Below are positions 33,475 through 44,800 of a DNA stretch of 64,000 bases, one piece after another. Each line of letters begins with the position of its first letter. Position 1 is the first letter of the stretch. This DNA comes from Odobenus rosmarus divergens (Eukaryota; Chordata; Mammalia; Carnivora; Odobenidae): assembly GCF_000321225.1 (NCBI RefSeq), contig NW_004450403.1:998752-1062751 (forward strand), given 5' to 3'. The position numbers and the translations under genes were made by a program. The notes under the pieces are model-generated. The model worked only from the letters and a program-made list of their open reading frames with translations, ran no database searches and had not been told where the DNA came from.

Positions 33475-34029
33475 ATGAGTTCGTTTCTAATAGACACCGA
33501 GCTGCATGGCGGAATCAGTGAGACTGTTAACTGGTGGGTGTAAAGACTCCAACACAAAGGCACAGAGATCTATCTGAAATGAAAGGGGGTGTAGAAATGC
33601 AAGGGGAGGCCAGCCCATGTGCGGTGTTCTACAAAAGCAGCCCCGGTCTTCCTGGGGTGCAGGTGTGGTGACCATTGTTTGGTAGAGCAGCCACACGGAG
33701 CGAGGGTCTGGCCGGGAGCTATGTTTTCTCCAATCTTAATGTTTGCTCTATGTAACTGTCCTTAAGTTTTCACATATATTCCCTGTTGCAGATATTTGAT
33801 ACCCAATAACTCTGTGTCTCTCTTCAAGTCAACGGCCATCAGGTAGTGACAAAACATACAAAGAGGGACCAGAGGCTGGGCATTCTTGATGAATTTTGAA
33901 TAATCCGTATCACACAAACCAAGTTCTTGGACCACAAGACAGTGTAATCAGGAACAAGGATCAGAGAACCAATGGTGATCCCAGCACTGAGGAGAGCGAC
34001 CACTTACCTAGCAGGTGCGGTGCGTGAGG
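33475..34029. other. Unassigned non-coding DNA
   Basis: No feature recognised. Confidence 0.5.
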
Positions 34030-34140
34030 CACTCGAGCCACGCTGAGACATGTGTCACTATATCGCCGTTTCACTGAGGACTAAACCCAAGTGACAGAGG
34101 AGGTCCGCTCACTCGTGACTCAGCTCAGAAGTGTGGTTGC
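34030..34140 (-). repeat. Possible MIR relic
   Basis: CGCCGTTTCACTGAGGACTA, AACCCAAGTGACAGAGGAGG, CACTCGTGACTCAGCTCAGA and AGTGTGGTTGCGGAC loosely follow the reversed MIR core. Weak. Confidence 0.35.
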
Positions 34141-34489
34141 GGACACCTCCTCCCGGCAGCCGGGCTCTACAGGTCTGCTCGCAACCCTCGCACACCCCTG
34201 CTCCTTGGGGATGCGCCTGCGTGGGACGAGGCCTAGAGCTCAGAAGGACCCAGTGCTGGGGGTTTAACGGTCAGCTGTTGACGTCCTGAGATTTTTAATA
34301 ATTTCCCGTGTGCAGTTGGGTTTCTGAAGGGCAACTGGATGGTGCAACAGAGCCCACAGGGAGGGCTCGGAGCCTTGACTCCGGGGTATCCCACAGCCAG
34401 CGCCCCCTTGGGAGGGGTTCTTGGCTGCGCGTTCCCTGCCCCCTGACTCACTGGGCCCCACCCACCCTTCTCCCAGCGCCTGTGCAGCC
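34141..34489. other. Unassigned GC-rising DNA
   Basis: No gene recognised. Frames of 110 and 65 codons on the minus strand and the beginning of a 193-codon plus-strand frame overlap here, which points to low stop density and not to coding. Confidence 0.45.
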
Positions 34490-34870
34490 CGAGCTGCTGT
34501 GCTGGACCTTGGCAGAGGCCGGGCGCGAGCTCAGGGGCGGCTCCCCGGCCTGGGCCGGCAGCCACGGAGCGTTTGGAAGACCGCTTGGCAGGTCAGCCTT
34601 GCACCCACCCTGGCTCGGTACAGCGTGTGCCCAGCACCGGGGTCGCCATCTCCTGAGGGACGATCACCTGGGCTGGGGTAGGGGGTCCGTGGGAAGGGAG
34701 ATACGTGGCTCAGCTTTCCAACCCCGCCATGGGCACAGTGTCAGTCCACAGACAGCAGGAGGGGAACTGGCAGACTGGCAGATGACCTCTGGCCGTGCAG
34801 GCATGCCAAGTGGCAGGCGGCGGGGGGGTGTCTCGGGCACCCCTGCGGGTCTGTACTTGCCCGGCCAGAT
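34490..34870. other. GC-rich, moderately CpG-rich segment
   Basis: About 23 CpG in 370 bases by hand count, at about 65% G+C, for an observed/expected ratio near 0.6, which is borderline for a CpG island. A 193-codon plus-strand frame (34308-34889) spans it. It has no recognisable domain, and the codon content looks like random GC-rich sequence. Could be a weak promoter or enhancer island. Confidence 0.4.
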
Positions 34871-35228
34871 CCCTATTCCCAAGGAGTAAGCCATTAAATA
34901 AGAAATAAAAACTCCAGGACAGGTCAACAGAGAGAAAATAGAAAAAAGAAAATAAAATTGTATTTTAGAATCTTTGATTACACATTTCTTATTTTAAACA
35001 GCACCCCCATTTTCAGATTGCACTGGGATGTGCAAATCATGTACTCCCTCCCCACTCTGCTACACGATAAGAGATCTTAAAAGTCACTGAGGTTATCCCT
35101 TCTTCCAGATTTTGAACACAGCTCTGTCACCCAGAGCCACACTGCGTGAGTCCAGTTACGCTATCATTCATCAGCAAGCATTTTTAACCTGAGTGCTCTC
35201 TTCTCCAGATAAAACATCTTCACTTCTT
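34871..35228. other. Unassigned non-coding DNA
   Basis: No feature recognised. Confidence 0.5.
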
Positions 35229-35245
35229 AAAACTGTATCGTCTTT

Positions 35246-35446
35246 TCTTTTCTAAAACTTTTATTTATTTATTTATTTGTCAGAGAGAGAGAGAGAGGGA
35301 GAGCGCGCACAAGTAGGGGGAGGGGCAGAGGGAGAAGCAGGCTCCCCGCTGAGCAGGGAGCCGGACTTGGGGCTCAATCCCGGGACCCCAGATCATGACC
35401 TGAGCTGAAGGCAGACGCGTAACCAACTGAGCCACCCAGCTGCCAC
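35246..35446 (-). repeat. Can-SINE
   Basis: Opens CTTTTATTTATTTATTTATT and ends GAGCCACCCAGCTGCC. The 17 bp duplication at 35229-35245 and 35447-35463 differs at one base (AAAACTGTATCGTCTTT against AAAACTGTATCATCTTT). Confidence 0.96.
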
Positions 35447-35567
35447 AAAACTGTATCATCTTTATGCTGCCAGACTGCCGGTGATCAACTCCCTTTAGAT
35501 GTGGTTTCTCTACAGGTTTGGGTCACACCAAATTATTTTAAGATCTATCAACAAAAGAGCTCAAGGT

Positions 35568-35587
35568 GTAAAAAAAAAAAAAAAAAA
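35568..35587. repeat. Poly-A tract
   Basis: About 19 consecutive A. No retrocopy body was recognised upstream. Confidence 0.9.
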
Positions 35588-36464
35588 CTTTTGCAGATGA
35601 TGGGGAAGCATACAGGTAACTCTTCTAAGGAGTGGAAGTCACAGACATCAGGATTTAAACACAAGCTGAGGGGGAAGCTGTCTTCATACTGTATTCTGCC
35701 CTCAGATGGAAGAGGCAGCATGCAGAAGTGATGAGCATGGGGAGGTCCTGGAGACTAGCCTGCCACTGGCGTGAACTCAGGGGTCATGAACACCCCTTGT
35801 AGTTCTGAGATCAGGAGATAAGAAATCACTGTTAAGCTACATCTGAGTGAGTGGAAACATTAAACCAGAGTGAAATGCATCCACCTGCCTTGTAATCACT
35901 AACATACCCAACACTTGGAAAGTGCTGCATCTTTATCCCCAACTGGTGGATGTAAAACTCATTCAAAGAAATCTATTAATGTTAGGAAAAAGGCACTTTT
36001 AAAACCTCTGCAGATCTGAGTTAGGGAGGAAGAGGGATGTGCAGTTAGTTATGAGCAGAAGCTAAGGAGAGATCACTGAGAAGAGTTGGAGGAATGCCCC
36101 CTTGTAACCATGAAGTACTTGGTCAATTCTATTAAATGTCAACTTCCATATCTTATTCCCTGGTTGGTAAATTCTGGAAATAACAGCTTCTCTTCTGTCC
36201 TCTCCCCCAGCAACAGAAATATCCATTTTATTCTCAAACTTACAGTTTCTTAGCAAGAAGCCAAGACTAAATAATACAAGAGCGACGGTTTTTCTGGCAA
36301 TGTGTATTTGTAATAAAGTTACAAAAGACGTCTGCATGCTTGAGATTGTTAAAATTTGGTTAATGTTGATTAATGCAGAGAAATTATCCAAGATCAATTC
36401 ACTAGGGAGCATTTGGAATAGAGCCAAGGTAAGTGAGATTTTTCAGGACCTGCTGGATGCCAAA
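35588..36464. other. Unassigned non-coding DNA
   Basis: No gene recognised. The 121-codon minus-strand frame at 36062-36427 has no recognisable domain. Confidence 0.5.
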
Positions 36465-36466
36465 TA

Positions 36467-36905
36467 CAGTAGTTACCCATTATCTGCATTTTTGTTTTCC
36501 ATAGTTTTGGTTCCCCAAGGTTAACCATGGTCCAGAAGCAGATGACCTTCCTTCTGAACTATAGCAGTCACAATGCTTATGTCATTCACCTCACTTCATC
36601 ACATCACATGGGGATTTGATCTTTGTACATCATCACAAGAAGGGTAAGTGCAGGGCGATAAGATATTTGGAGAGAGAGGAAAAGACCACATTCATGTAAG
36701 TTTTTCTACAGTATACTGTTACAGTTGCTTTATTAGTTATTGTTGTTAATCTCTTACTGTGCCTACTTTAGAAATTAACCCTTGTCATAGGTATGTGTGT
36801 ATAGGAAAAACACAGTGTATAATTTAGGGTTTGGTACCATCCATGCTTTCAGGCATCCACTGGAGGGCACGGAATGTATCCCCGTGAATAAGGGGGGGGC
36901 TACTA
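36467..36905 (+). mobile_element. Non-autonomous TcMar-Tigger DNA transposon
   Basis: Terminal inverted repeats CAGTAGTTACCCATTATCTG and (at the other end) CCGTGAATAAGGGGGGGGCT-ACTA, bounded by TA target duplications at 36465-36466 and 36906-36907. Inside, GATAAGATATTTGGAGAGAG, a TATTGTTGTTAATCTCTTAC block and TTTCAGGCATCCACTGG are Tigger landmarks. About 440 bases, with the transposase region deleted. No coding capacity. Confidence 0.88.
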
Positions 36906-36907
36906 TA

Positions 36908-37119
36908 CACAAAATAAAATTGTTCTAGGATTCAAGGATGCCAGAAATTCTTTTTTTTTTTTTTTTAATTCTTCAAGAAGTTGCTTTGGGAGAAAAGTAT
37001 ATAAAATTTTGATAACAGGGACTCTTCTTCCTAGAGTCACATCATTTGACATTTTATCACCTTGCTGTCTCCCCATGTATGTTCCAAGTTTTGATCCAAT
37101 CATGACCGTGCGTCAACTA
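36908..37119. other. Unassigned DNA with a T15 run
   Basis: A run of about 15 T at 36952-36966. No gene recognised. Confidence 0.5.
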
Positions 37120-37400
37120 TTATACAATCCCACGAGCTGAAATGCTCGCAGCAGTAGCAAGAGCGACGCGAAGCTCTCTGCCAAAACGTTTGGCTAAAAT
37201 GCTCAGTATCATTAGTGCAGCCTCTCCCTCTTCCCCATCAATTCCCAGAACCTTGATTTCTTTTAAATCTTCCTTTTAAAAATGATCTCATCCTGGCCTA
37301 ATGATGCTGAATCACAGACACGGTGAGGCAATGCACTTAAGATAATGCATCATCTTGATGGCTCACACAAGTGTAAATATTAAGCAGGATTTCAGTGCAG
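37120..37400. promoter_or_regulatory. Candidate conserved non-coding element
   Basis: Repeat-free, balanced composition, with a cluster of homeobox-, FOX- and bZIP-like motifs: TGATGCTGAATCACA (half a MAF recognition element), GCACTTAAG (NKX2-like), TAATGCATCAT (POU/homeobox-like) and GTGTAAATATTA (FOX-like). This is inference from appearance. No alignment was possible. Confidence 0.2.
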
Positions 37401-37984
37401 CATTAACTTTTACTGTAACAAGAACCTGCAAAGTGATACTCAGTGCAGCCCCCCGCAAGGCCACGCTCATTAGACGGCACGAGGAAGATACAAGATAAGA
37501 TGCTTTCTCCTCCTCCGTACCGTAGGATGCCAGTGAATCTTACAGCTTTCTCACCAAGAAGAAAGGGGACAAGGACATTTTTAGGTAGTGAATTAAACTG
37601 TTTTTTAATATAAAAAGCCATATGTAAATAGCATGACACACGGACAAACAGGTGTGTTTTTTTTCCTGCTATTCCATCATTCTTACGAGCACAGTTTGAG
37701 TCTGTGAATAAATATATATTAGAAGCACTTTTGAAACATTTGACTACAGAATGAATTCTGTACTGATCCTGGTAATTGAGGCCAGATGCTCAGAGAAGGC
37801 TTTACACTTCACACTTGTGTCCAGATTATGTGGTGTGTGTTTGTCTAGCAAATAGCTATTTCTACTCCACTTTTGTATATGTAATCATTATTCTCCATGT
37901 GCTTTCTCAAAATGCATGGACATGAATTGGAATGAGAAGAATAGAGAGTCTGGGGAAAGAGACGAGATTGTGAAACTGTAGACA
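37401..37984. other. Unassigned non-coding DNA
   Basis: No feature recognised. Confidence 0.5.
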
Positions 37985-38110
37985 TCAGGGCTAGAACGTG
38001 TCTTGGGGGTCACTTCTCTCAGAGCCTCATCGCACGGGTGATGAAGCCAAGACAGGTGATGAATGAGGGGCAGAGCCATTCCTGTGTTCAGCACCCCCAG
38101 AGACACTAAT
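37985..38110 (-). repeat. Possible MIR relic
   Basis: TCTTGGGGGTCACTTCTCTC, CACGGGTGATGAAGCCAAGA, CAGGTGATGAATGAGGGGCA and GAGCCATTCCTGTGTTCAG loosely follow the reversed MIR core. Confidence 0.35.
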
Positions 38111-38725
38111 CGTCGGGGTAGGATTGGTGACAGGGTGGCCCTGACAAATGAGTTTAGGTCTTGTTTTCACGTAGCTTCCCATGTAGTAGCAAACGCAGAT
38201 ATGTGAACTACCAACTAGAAGAAAGAAGTGTCATAAGTCAAGTGCCACAAGGCAGCAGAGCAAAGAGCAATTCACTCCAAATTGGGGACAGATAGAAAGT
38301 GGAGGCCAGGCTGGGACTTGGATGCTGGTTGGGATGGCGAAACAAGAAGGAAGCGTGGACTGAGGTGACTGCATAAGCCAGGCTCAGGGAAATGCTAGCA
38401 CTGGGCACACGCGGGCATTTTAATGGAGGGGCCGTTGTGGATAGATCAAGTGTCCGCATCTGACAAACGGGAAGACACCAACCAGACCGCAGAGGTCTTG
38501 ACAACCTGGTTGACAAGGAGGATTTTTAGGAACACAGCAACGTTGTCGTCTATGTTTTTGGAAGCTACTCACTGGTCAAGCGAGAACGACAACAGAGATC
38601 TTCTGACCCTTCCTTCACCACATCACGGCCTCCCATGAATTTCTGAGCAATAAATCGGTTTTGCCAGTAAAACAAAAGAAGCAACATGCACTGAGATGTA
38701 TTGATAATGATACAGCACTTGCTAG
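38111..38725. other. Unassigned non-coding DNA
   Basis: No feature recognised. Confidence 0.5.
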
Positions 38726-38870
38726 TTTGCAAAGCAGTTTCACACATACCATTTCATTGAGGTTCCTATTTCCTCTGGAAGCACAAGCATTATTACCTTA
38801 ATTTTACAGGTGGTTGTGGAGCTAGGGCTCACACCCGGGTCTTCTAGACTCATCCAATGATCTTTACAAT
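38726..38870 (-). repeat. MIR SINE relic
   Basis: TTGCAAAGCAGTTTCACACA, TACCATTTCATTGAGG, CATTATTACCTTAATTTTAC and AGGGCTCACACCCGGGTC match the reversed MIR layout from its 3' end to its core. Confidence 0.6.
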
Positions 38871-38902
38871 ATATTATATTCTCTTCTCAAAAATTGTCTT
38901 GG

Positions 38903-39085
38903 TTTTCTTCCTTCCTTCCTTCTTTCCTTCCTTCCTTTTTTCTTTCTTTCTTTTTCTTTCTTTCTTTCTTTCTTTCTCTTTCTTTCTTTCTTTCTTTTTC
39001 TTTCTTTCTCTTTCTTTCTTTCTCTTTTTTTCTTTCTCTTTCTTTCTTTCTCTTTCTTTCTTCTTCTTCTTCTTCTTCTTCTTCT

Positions 39086-39116
<31 letters not shown>

Positions 39117-39117
39117 T
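38903..39117. repeat. 215-base pure pyrimidine tract ending in (TTC)16
   Basis: Every base from 38903 to 39117 is C or T. The order is CTTC units, then a long CTTT/TTTTC block, then sixteen TTC units at 39061-39108. The complementary strand is pure purine with (GAA)16. Such mirror-symmetric tracts can form triplex (H-DNA). Open frames of 85-164 codons across it, rich in Ser/Phe or Arg/Lys, are artefacts. Confidence 0.99.
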
Positions 39118-39649
39118 GCATAAAGATGCATCTAAAAGAGTGCATTACCGTGTGAATTCAAGCCTGGAGTCCTTTACTGTGGACAGGACCTGCCACTCTG
39201 TAACAGGCTCCCGATCCCCAGCCTGCTGTAACTGTTCCACTAGATCCAGGGCCCTTTTTCCTGTTCCTACCCTCTTTGATCTCTCTAGCTTTCAAATCTG
39301 TTCACCACCTCCTCTTCCTTTAACCTCACTCCCTCACTTTGGTCCCCCTTGTTGGCAACATCGGCCTCTGACTGGGGTTTGCCTGTGAGTCCCACCTTCC
39401 CAAGAATGTGAACTTGGTTCTCTCCTATGTGAAACTTCTCTCTGGTGAACTCGTCACTTCATTCATTCACTCATTAGTTTGTTTTGTACCTACTCATTTC
39501 CATGCAAATAGCTTATCTGTGAACTTCTGGATTGAACAGGAATAAATGGGGAACATAGCACCATTTTTTTCAAGAGTGAGCTTCCCTCTGCAACCAGTAA
39601 AGGCAAACAAGAAAACAAAAACAAAAAAAGAAACCCATCCATGTGACAT
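39118..39649. other. Unassigned non-coding DNA
   Basis: No gene recognised. Sequence at 39230-39360 is pyrimidine-biased. Confidence 0.5.
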
Positions 39650-39985
39650 TTGAAAACTTTTAAAATACATTAAAATTACATGTTAAAAATATTTGTAAAA
39701 TTTTAGTCTATATATGTGCGCTCTCAGACATCCTATTCAACCCTGCAATCCTGCCCCACACCCCACACTCCCTGACTCCCTTCTCCGCTTTACTTTCCTC
39801 CGTAGAGCTGACATTGAACTTTGAATGCACTCCTTGTTGATGCTGTTTGTCATCTGCTTCTCTGCCTTGGGATATAAACTTCCTGAGGGCAGGGGTTTCG
39901 TCTGTTTTTGTGCACTGCTATGTATCTGGTACCTTCAACAGTAACTAGCATAATTTGAACCCTCGAGAAGTATTTGGGACAAAAG
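39650..39985 (+). repeat. L2 LINE 3' region
   Basis: CTGACTCCCTTCTCCGCTTT, then TATAAACTTCCTGAGGGCAG, GGGTTTCGTCTGTTTTTGTG, CACTGCTATGTATCTGGTAC and AACAGTAACTAGCATAATTT match the L2 terminus in sense orientation. The first 150 bases are less certain. Confidence 0.7.
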
Positions 39986-41466
39986 AACAAATAGACTTTA
40001 GGAGTATCCATCCAGTGGAATTTGCACTGTCATGGGGAGGATCAGTTTCAGGAAGTAATCTGTGCTGAGCTCACCTGTCCTTCAGTGAGTCTGATGTAAT
40101 GGAAGTTTGTGGAAATAGATCTCAGGGCAGAGAGTAGGGGATTGCTGTGGTTACACTTTTCTGTCATGTTGGGATAGAAATGGCACAATGAAATCTGGGA
40201 ATCTCTGACATGTTCAATATCATTCCCTGAAATGATAAAAGCAAAGCCAACCAAATTGTACTTGATTTTCCCCTAATTCTAATTCACGTCTGGGCCTATC
40301 ATGATGATTTCTTGGAAAAGTGCTTCATCAGGTACCCACGGTGGATAAATGTCAAGGAGTGTTCCCTTCACTCCTTAGTCTCTGCCCCTGGGTGGGGTCT
40401 TCAAATAACCATGCAAGGATGACAGTCACGTGGACAGTTGTCTCTGTCATGAAGGATCCCCGTGCGTGTGTGTTTACGGAAGAAGCAAGAACACACAAAA
40501 CTGCCTGACAGAGTAGCTGATTCTGCAAAACAAAAATTTCTCCGAACTCTACAGGGAACTAACATGCAGAATGAAGCAGAGTGCTGTCTCAGTATGGACG
40601 TAATACCTGTGTAAGAGAATTCTGAACAATGCCCCATTTGACATAGGGGCACCTAGAAATAGATGTCTGGCTCAATCATAGAGTTACCCATAAATACAAT
40701 TCTTGATAAACTATTGCTTAAAAAGAAAACAGTTTTCAAATCAGATATGATAGCATCTTTACCATAAAAACTCTTCGTGTGAAACAGCTGGTCTTCTGCC
40801 GCTGTCTTGGTGCCAGAGAGCTGTTGGAGCAAGGAGAGACTGAATGGTGGCCAAGGTCCCTGGGTCGGGAAGAAGAGGACATGCAAGGGGCACTGGCAGC
40901 CAGCCAGCTTTCCTATTTCCTTGCTCATCAGAGAAAGGATTCTGCTTGACTTATAAAGGTGCTCCTGGTGCAACTAACCTGAGGACCTAAGGACACGGCA
41001 AGTATCTCCTTCACATCGACTCCTAACATTAACTGCAGAAAAGAACCCTCAACGGGATGCTAAACCCTTCCTATGAGATTCCATACGCATGCTGTCTGGT
41101 TCACCCACAAGTGCCAGTGCATTCCTGGCCTTGCAGGAAGATGAAAACAAGCGAGCTGACCACAGCACTCCAGGCAGCGTGAGGGAGACATGAGCACAGC
41201 TCTGGGCACATGCGAGAGGGATGGCAGCCATGTCTCTGAGAAAAAGCCGAAAAGATGATTGTAGCATAGTTAAACTCTAAATTATACTCGATAATTTTCA
41301 AATGGTTGAATATCTATGTTTTTCTTAAACTTTATTTCAGAGAAACTATGAATTAAATCACATACGTAGATAATAGCAAAAATAAAGTAAGATTACAAAG
41401 AACCAATTCTGATATTTCCTTCTTCATGGACATGCTGACATGGAATATCAGAGACCCTTGAATTCT
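39986..41466. other. Unassigned non-coding DNA
   Basis: No gene or named repeat. The minus-strand frame of 106 codons at 40653-40973 and others of 66-83 codons show no recognisable domain. Confidence 0.5.
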
Positions 41467-42579
41467 GGGGGGGGAGACCTGTCCTGGTGGTCACACCAAC
41501 CACTTGAAGAAAGAACAAAACCAAAGCTTCTCTAAGGCACTAGTCAAGACCAGGACCACGGTCTTCCTTCTTCCATTTATTTACTTGTGTAGAAAGAGGA
41601 AAAGTTCTGCCAGAGGAGTAGTGAGGGGCTGTAAGAAGCGTAAGGAGGATGTCAACAGGTGAGAGGGGCACCTTCCCCTCAGACACCAGGGATGAAATTT
41701 GGTTCTGCATGGGGAGTAGTAGGGTCAGGACCCACAAGTGTCCGAATCCAGCCCTCCCTCTCACCAAGCCTCTCAAGTGACATGGAAGAAATTAGAACCT
41801 CCTTTCCTGGTGCTGGGTTAGTGTGGTTGGTTTGGACCCAGAGTCACACAAGACAACGTGGGCTTCTCTAACCAAGCATCAGAGAAGGCCAAGAAAGCAG
41901 CATCATCTTAGCCCATCCTAGGGACATGTTTGCAAAAAGGGGCAGGGAGGGAGAGCAGCTTCTACCCGACTTTCCCCCGTGTACAGTATTCAGTTCTCCA
42001 CCACATGTGCATTGAAGGGGATCGTGAAGGTTGCCCTGAGGCTGGCTGAATGGGCAAGAAGAGGGTGTGCTAGAAGAGGTCAGAAAGTGGGGGTAGGGCG
42101 TGATGAGAGCATGAGCTCGTGTCCTTTACTTGGAGTGAGGGAAGCCATTGGCGGAAGAGGAGAGACAGTCCCCACTTTCGTTTTCAAAGGGTCCCTTTAG
42201 CTACCATGTTGAGACTCAGAGCAAGGTCTGTCAGCACAGAAATAGAGGGTCCATTTAGGAGGCTACTCAGTGATCCAGGCAAGGGCAGTGGTGGCTTGAC
42301 TTCCATTTCCATTCTTTTCCAGCTCATCTATGGCAATTTTGGTGGCTTCCTATGTTTGCCTTACACAATGTTTGCCCCTCACTCAGTCCTTTCTCCCAAT
42401 ATCCACTGTTTTCATCTATTCCTTTGGTCACACCTACCAATTTAAATCTATGATAGAACTTTCCTCTTGCACTTCTTATCTAGATATTTTCTGGCTTTTG
42501 TGGGGGGAAGTGTAGCTCATTTTCATGCAAAATGTAGCCTCCATTGATTTCCATTAACCATTTATCGATATTTGATAAA
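41467..42579. other. Unassigned non-coding DNA with a short G run
   Basis: A G9 run at 41467-41475. Frames of up to 108 codons on both strands have no recognisable content. Confidence 0.5.
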
Positions 42580-42604
42580 GTGTGTGTGTGTGTGTGTGTG
42601 TGTG
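42580..42604. repeat. (TG)12 microsatellite
   Basis: Uninterrupted TG units after GATAAAG and before ATCACT. Length polymorphism is likely. Confidence 0.98.
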
Positions 42605-42834
42605 ATCACTTTCTAGAGAAGACACTGCCCCTATGAGGGGATAGACATTTAAAAAGTATACAAATTCTGCTTTTATATAAAAATATATACCCACACGTAG
42701 AGAGATCAGCCTTTAACAATATTGTTATTTTTTGTAATCAGTGGAAGAGTTAAAAATCTTCCCAGTGTGAAAATTGCATTTCTTGTGTTTACATAAATTA
42801 CTTTCAGCTATACCTCCAAGCCACTCAGCTCATT

Positions 42835-43110
42835 CTGAATCTTTCTTCATTCATTCTTTCATCCTTTTATTTAATGAGCACATTTAGCATGGATTATGAT
42901 GAAAACGTTATGCTAAATTTGAAGGAACAAAGATGAATAGATTCATCCCATGGCCTCAAGCAGCTTAACGATAAATGGGGAAGAAGAACACGCTTAAAAA
43001 TTGCAAACCTTTGTAGAAGTGCAGAAATGTAGGAAGGCCCATGGTGTGTTTGAACAGGTGTGGTCAGGCAACTTCTCAGGTAAAACATAAATGGCCAAGA
43101 CACAGAGGAG
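42835..43110 (-). repeat. L2 LINE 3' relic
   Basis: Plus-strand CTTTCTTCATTCATTCTTTC, TTTATTTAATGAGCACAT, GGAACAAAGATGAATAGATT, CATCCCATGGCCTCAAGCAG and GATAAATGGGGAAGAAG correspond to the reversed L2 terminus (ATTCATTCAACAAATATTTA, then AAGATGAATAAGACAC, then CCTCGAGGAGCTCAC). Confidence 0.65.
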
Positions 43111-44439
43111 GGAATAGGTGTATTACACAGAGAGCACTAAACTAGGCTTATAGAACACATCTAAGCAACAGGAGATTGAAGTTTAAGTTACCAAATTGTG
43201 TATATCACAGTCTTAACAAAATCAACCTGAAATTGTTCACTGAGATCTTTAGATGACTTTCTTTCTATGCATAGTACTTCTGAACCTCTAGAAGCTGAAC
43301 ATAGCCTGACTTACATTACTAAATACGCAGCATAAGTGGAAATAATGTTTTTCATCCAGTAATAGATTATTTACTTCCTTTACCTCATCTTGATGTTATT
43401 TCTAAGCCCACACAGTTCCTGCCAAAAGGGAAAAGGATACGAACTCATCTGCATCCTAAACAAGCACATGGGTTACTCTCAAATTCTAAACGTGCCTCCT
43501 TCGAAGCCCTATCACTTCAACTGAGGAAACAAACAAAAGTCCTTCATATTTTAAAAGATTGTAAAAATAAAATGTGAAAAGGGCATACAGTTAGTCTAGG
43601 TTGCAAATATAGTTTCATGACTCTGCTTATACACTATCATTCCCTAAAGCTTGGAATCCAAACCTAACAGCGATGCTCTGTTGGAAAGTGGGAGAGGGCG
43701 TACTTTGGCTCCAGTGTTAGAATCATAGTAATAGAACCACCACTGTGGGAATGATCTTCCTGACTTCTTTACCCTGCTCCCTGGGAAGAAGACCCTGCCA
43801 GAAGAGTACTAGCCCCATTTCTGGAAGCCTTAAGGTGGGCGCCCACGCTTGGCTATTTGCCCACCTCTTGTTTATTATGTGCCCCAGACTTCCCCAAGCC
43901 TTGCAAATTTATGGATCCTAAGCAAGGTCAGTTTACTGGTTTACAGGTGTCTTCCCTGGAGAGAACCTTCATCTGCCCAGTGGCAGGATATTAGTCCTAC
44001 TCCCAACTGCCAGTCTCTGGCACCCCAGGCTGATGATGGCAATGAGGACTCACCTACAGTTTGAGTCATTGCTGACTCTCCTGCCCTACCCTGCTCCAGT
44101 TGCAGATATAGGCTGTTCTCTTCTAAGTAACATGTTGCCCAATTCACCACACTGATTGTCTAAGTTGAAATGCTGCATCCAGAGCACCATCTGAAGCTGC
44201 AGTCTTTGCTACCAATCACCAGCATCTCTACCCCCCTAGGCCCCTAGTCCCCTCCATTTAGGGTCATCAGTAGATCCTATACTGGGTCACATATAAGATG
44301 GCGCTAGAGCTCCCTTGATCAATGATGTCCCTGGAGCCCTACCATCACCTGAGTAGAAACATCTGTGATGAAATCAAGAGTAGAGGCTGCAGGTAGAGCC
44401 TAACTGTCAAATAGCTTCTGTCCTTGGACTATAGTTCCT
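43111..44439. other. Unassigned DNA, probably partly old repeat
   Basis: No gene recognised. From about 43690 the composition becomes repeat-like (long C/T-rich stretches with a C6 and a GGCCCCTAG block), but I cannot name a family. Confidence 0.4.
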
Positions 44440-44800
44440 ATACCAGTGACCTTCACACAGGTTCTTTGGTGCAGAGTGAGACAGGGATTCTTTTGCAAAT
44501 GGTTTATTGAGGATGCCTCTCAGGAAAGGGGGAGTGAGGGAAACATCAAAAGAAACTAAAGAAAGACGTAGTCTCTGAAAAGGCAAAAAGACCCTGGATC
44601 TGTGCTCTCTTTTCGATCTGTGATGGTCTATGGGTTGGACATGGTGTAACTCTCCGGGTCTCTCTGGGAGAGGTTGACAGTACTCTTACTAGCTGACAGA
44701 TGTGGACGGCAGTTGGCAGAAGAGCATTGGTCAGAGCACCAGTGATTCCTATAACACCACTTTCTGCCACCACAGGTGCCCCTAGGGGAATAAATGGGGC
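44440..44800. repeat. Unassigned interspersed repeat (low certainty)
   Basis: GATTCTTTTGCAAATGGTTT, ATTGAGGATGCCTCTCAGGA and AAGGGGGAGTGAGGGAAAC resemble a motif seen in several old mammalian interspersed repeats (TTTATTGGGGAAGTGATCCC-like). Family and orientation are not assigned. Confidence 0.3.

Noticed and set aside
34308..34889. 193-codon plus-strand frame as a gene
   Set aside because: Overlaps frames on the other strand, shows no recognisable domain and sits in GC-rich, stop-poor sequence.
38857..39388. Frames of 85-164 codons rich in Ser/Phe/Leu or Lys/Arg
   Set aside because: They are translations of the pyrimidine tract and its complement.
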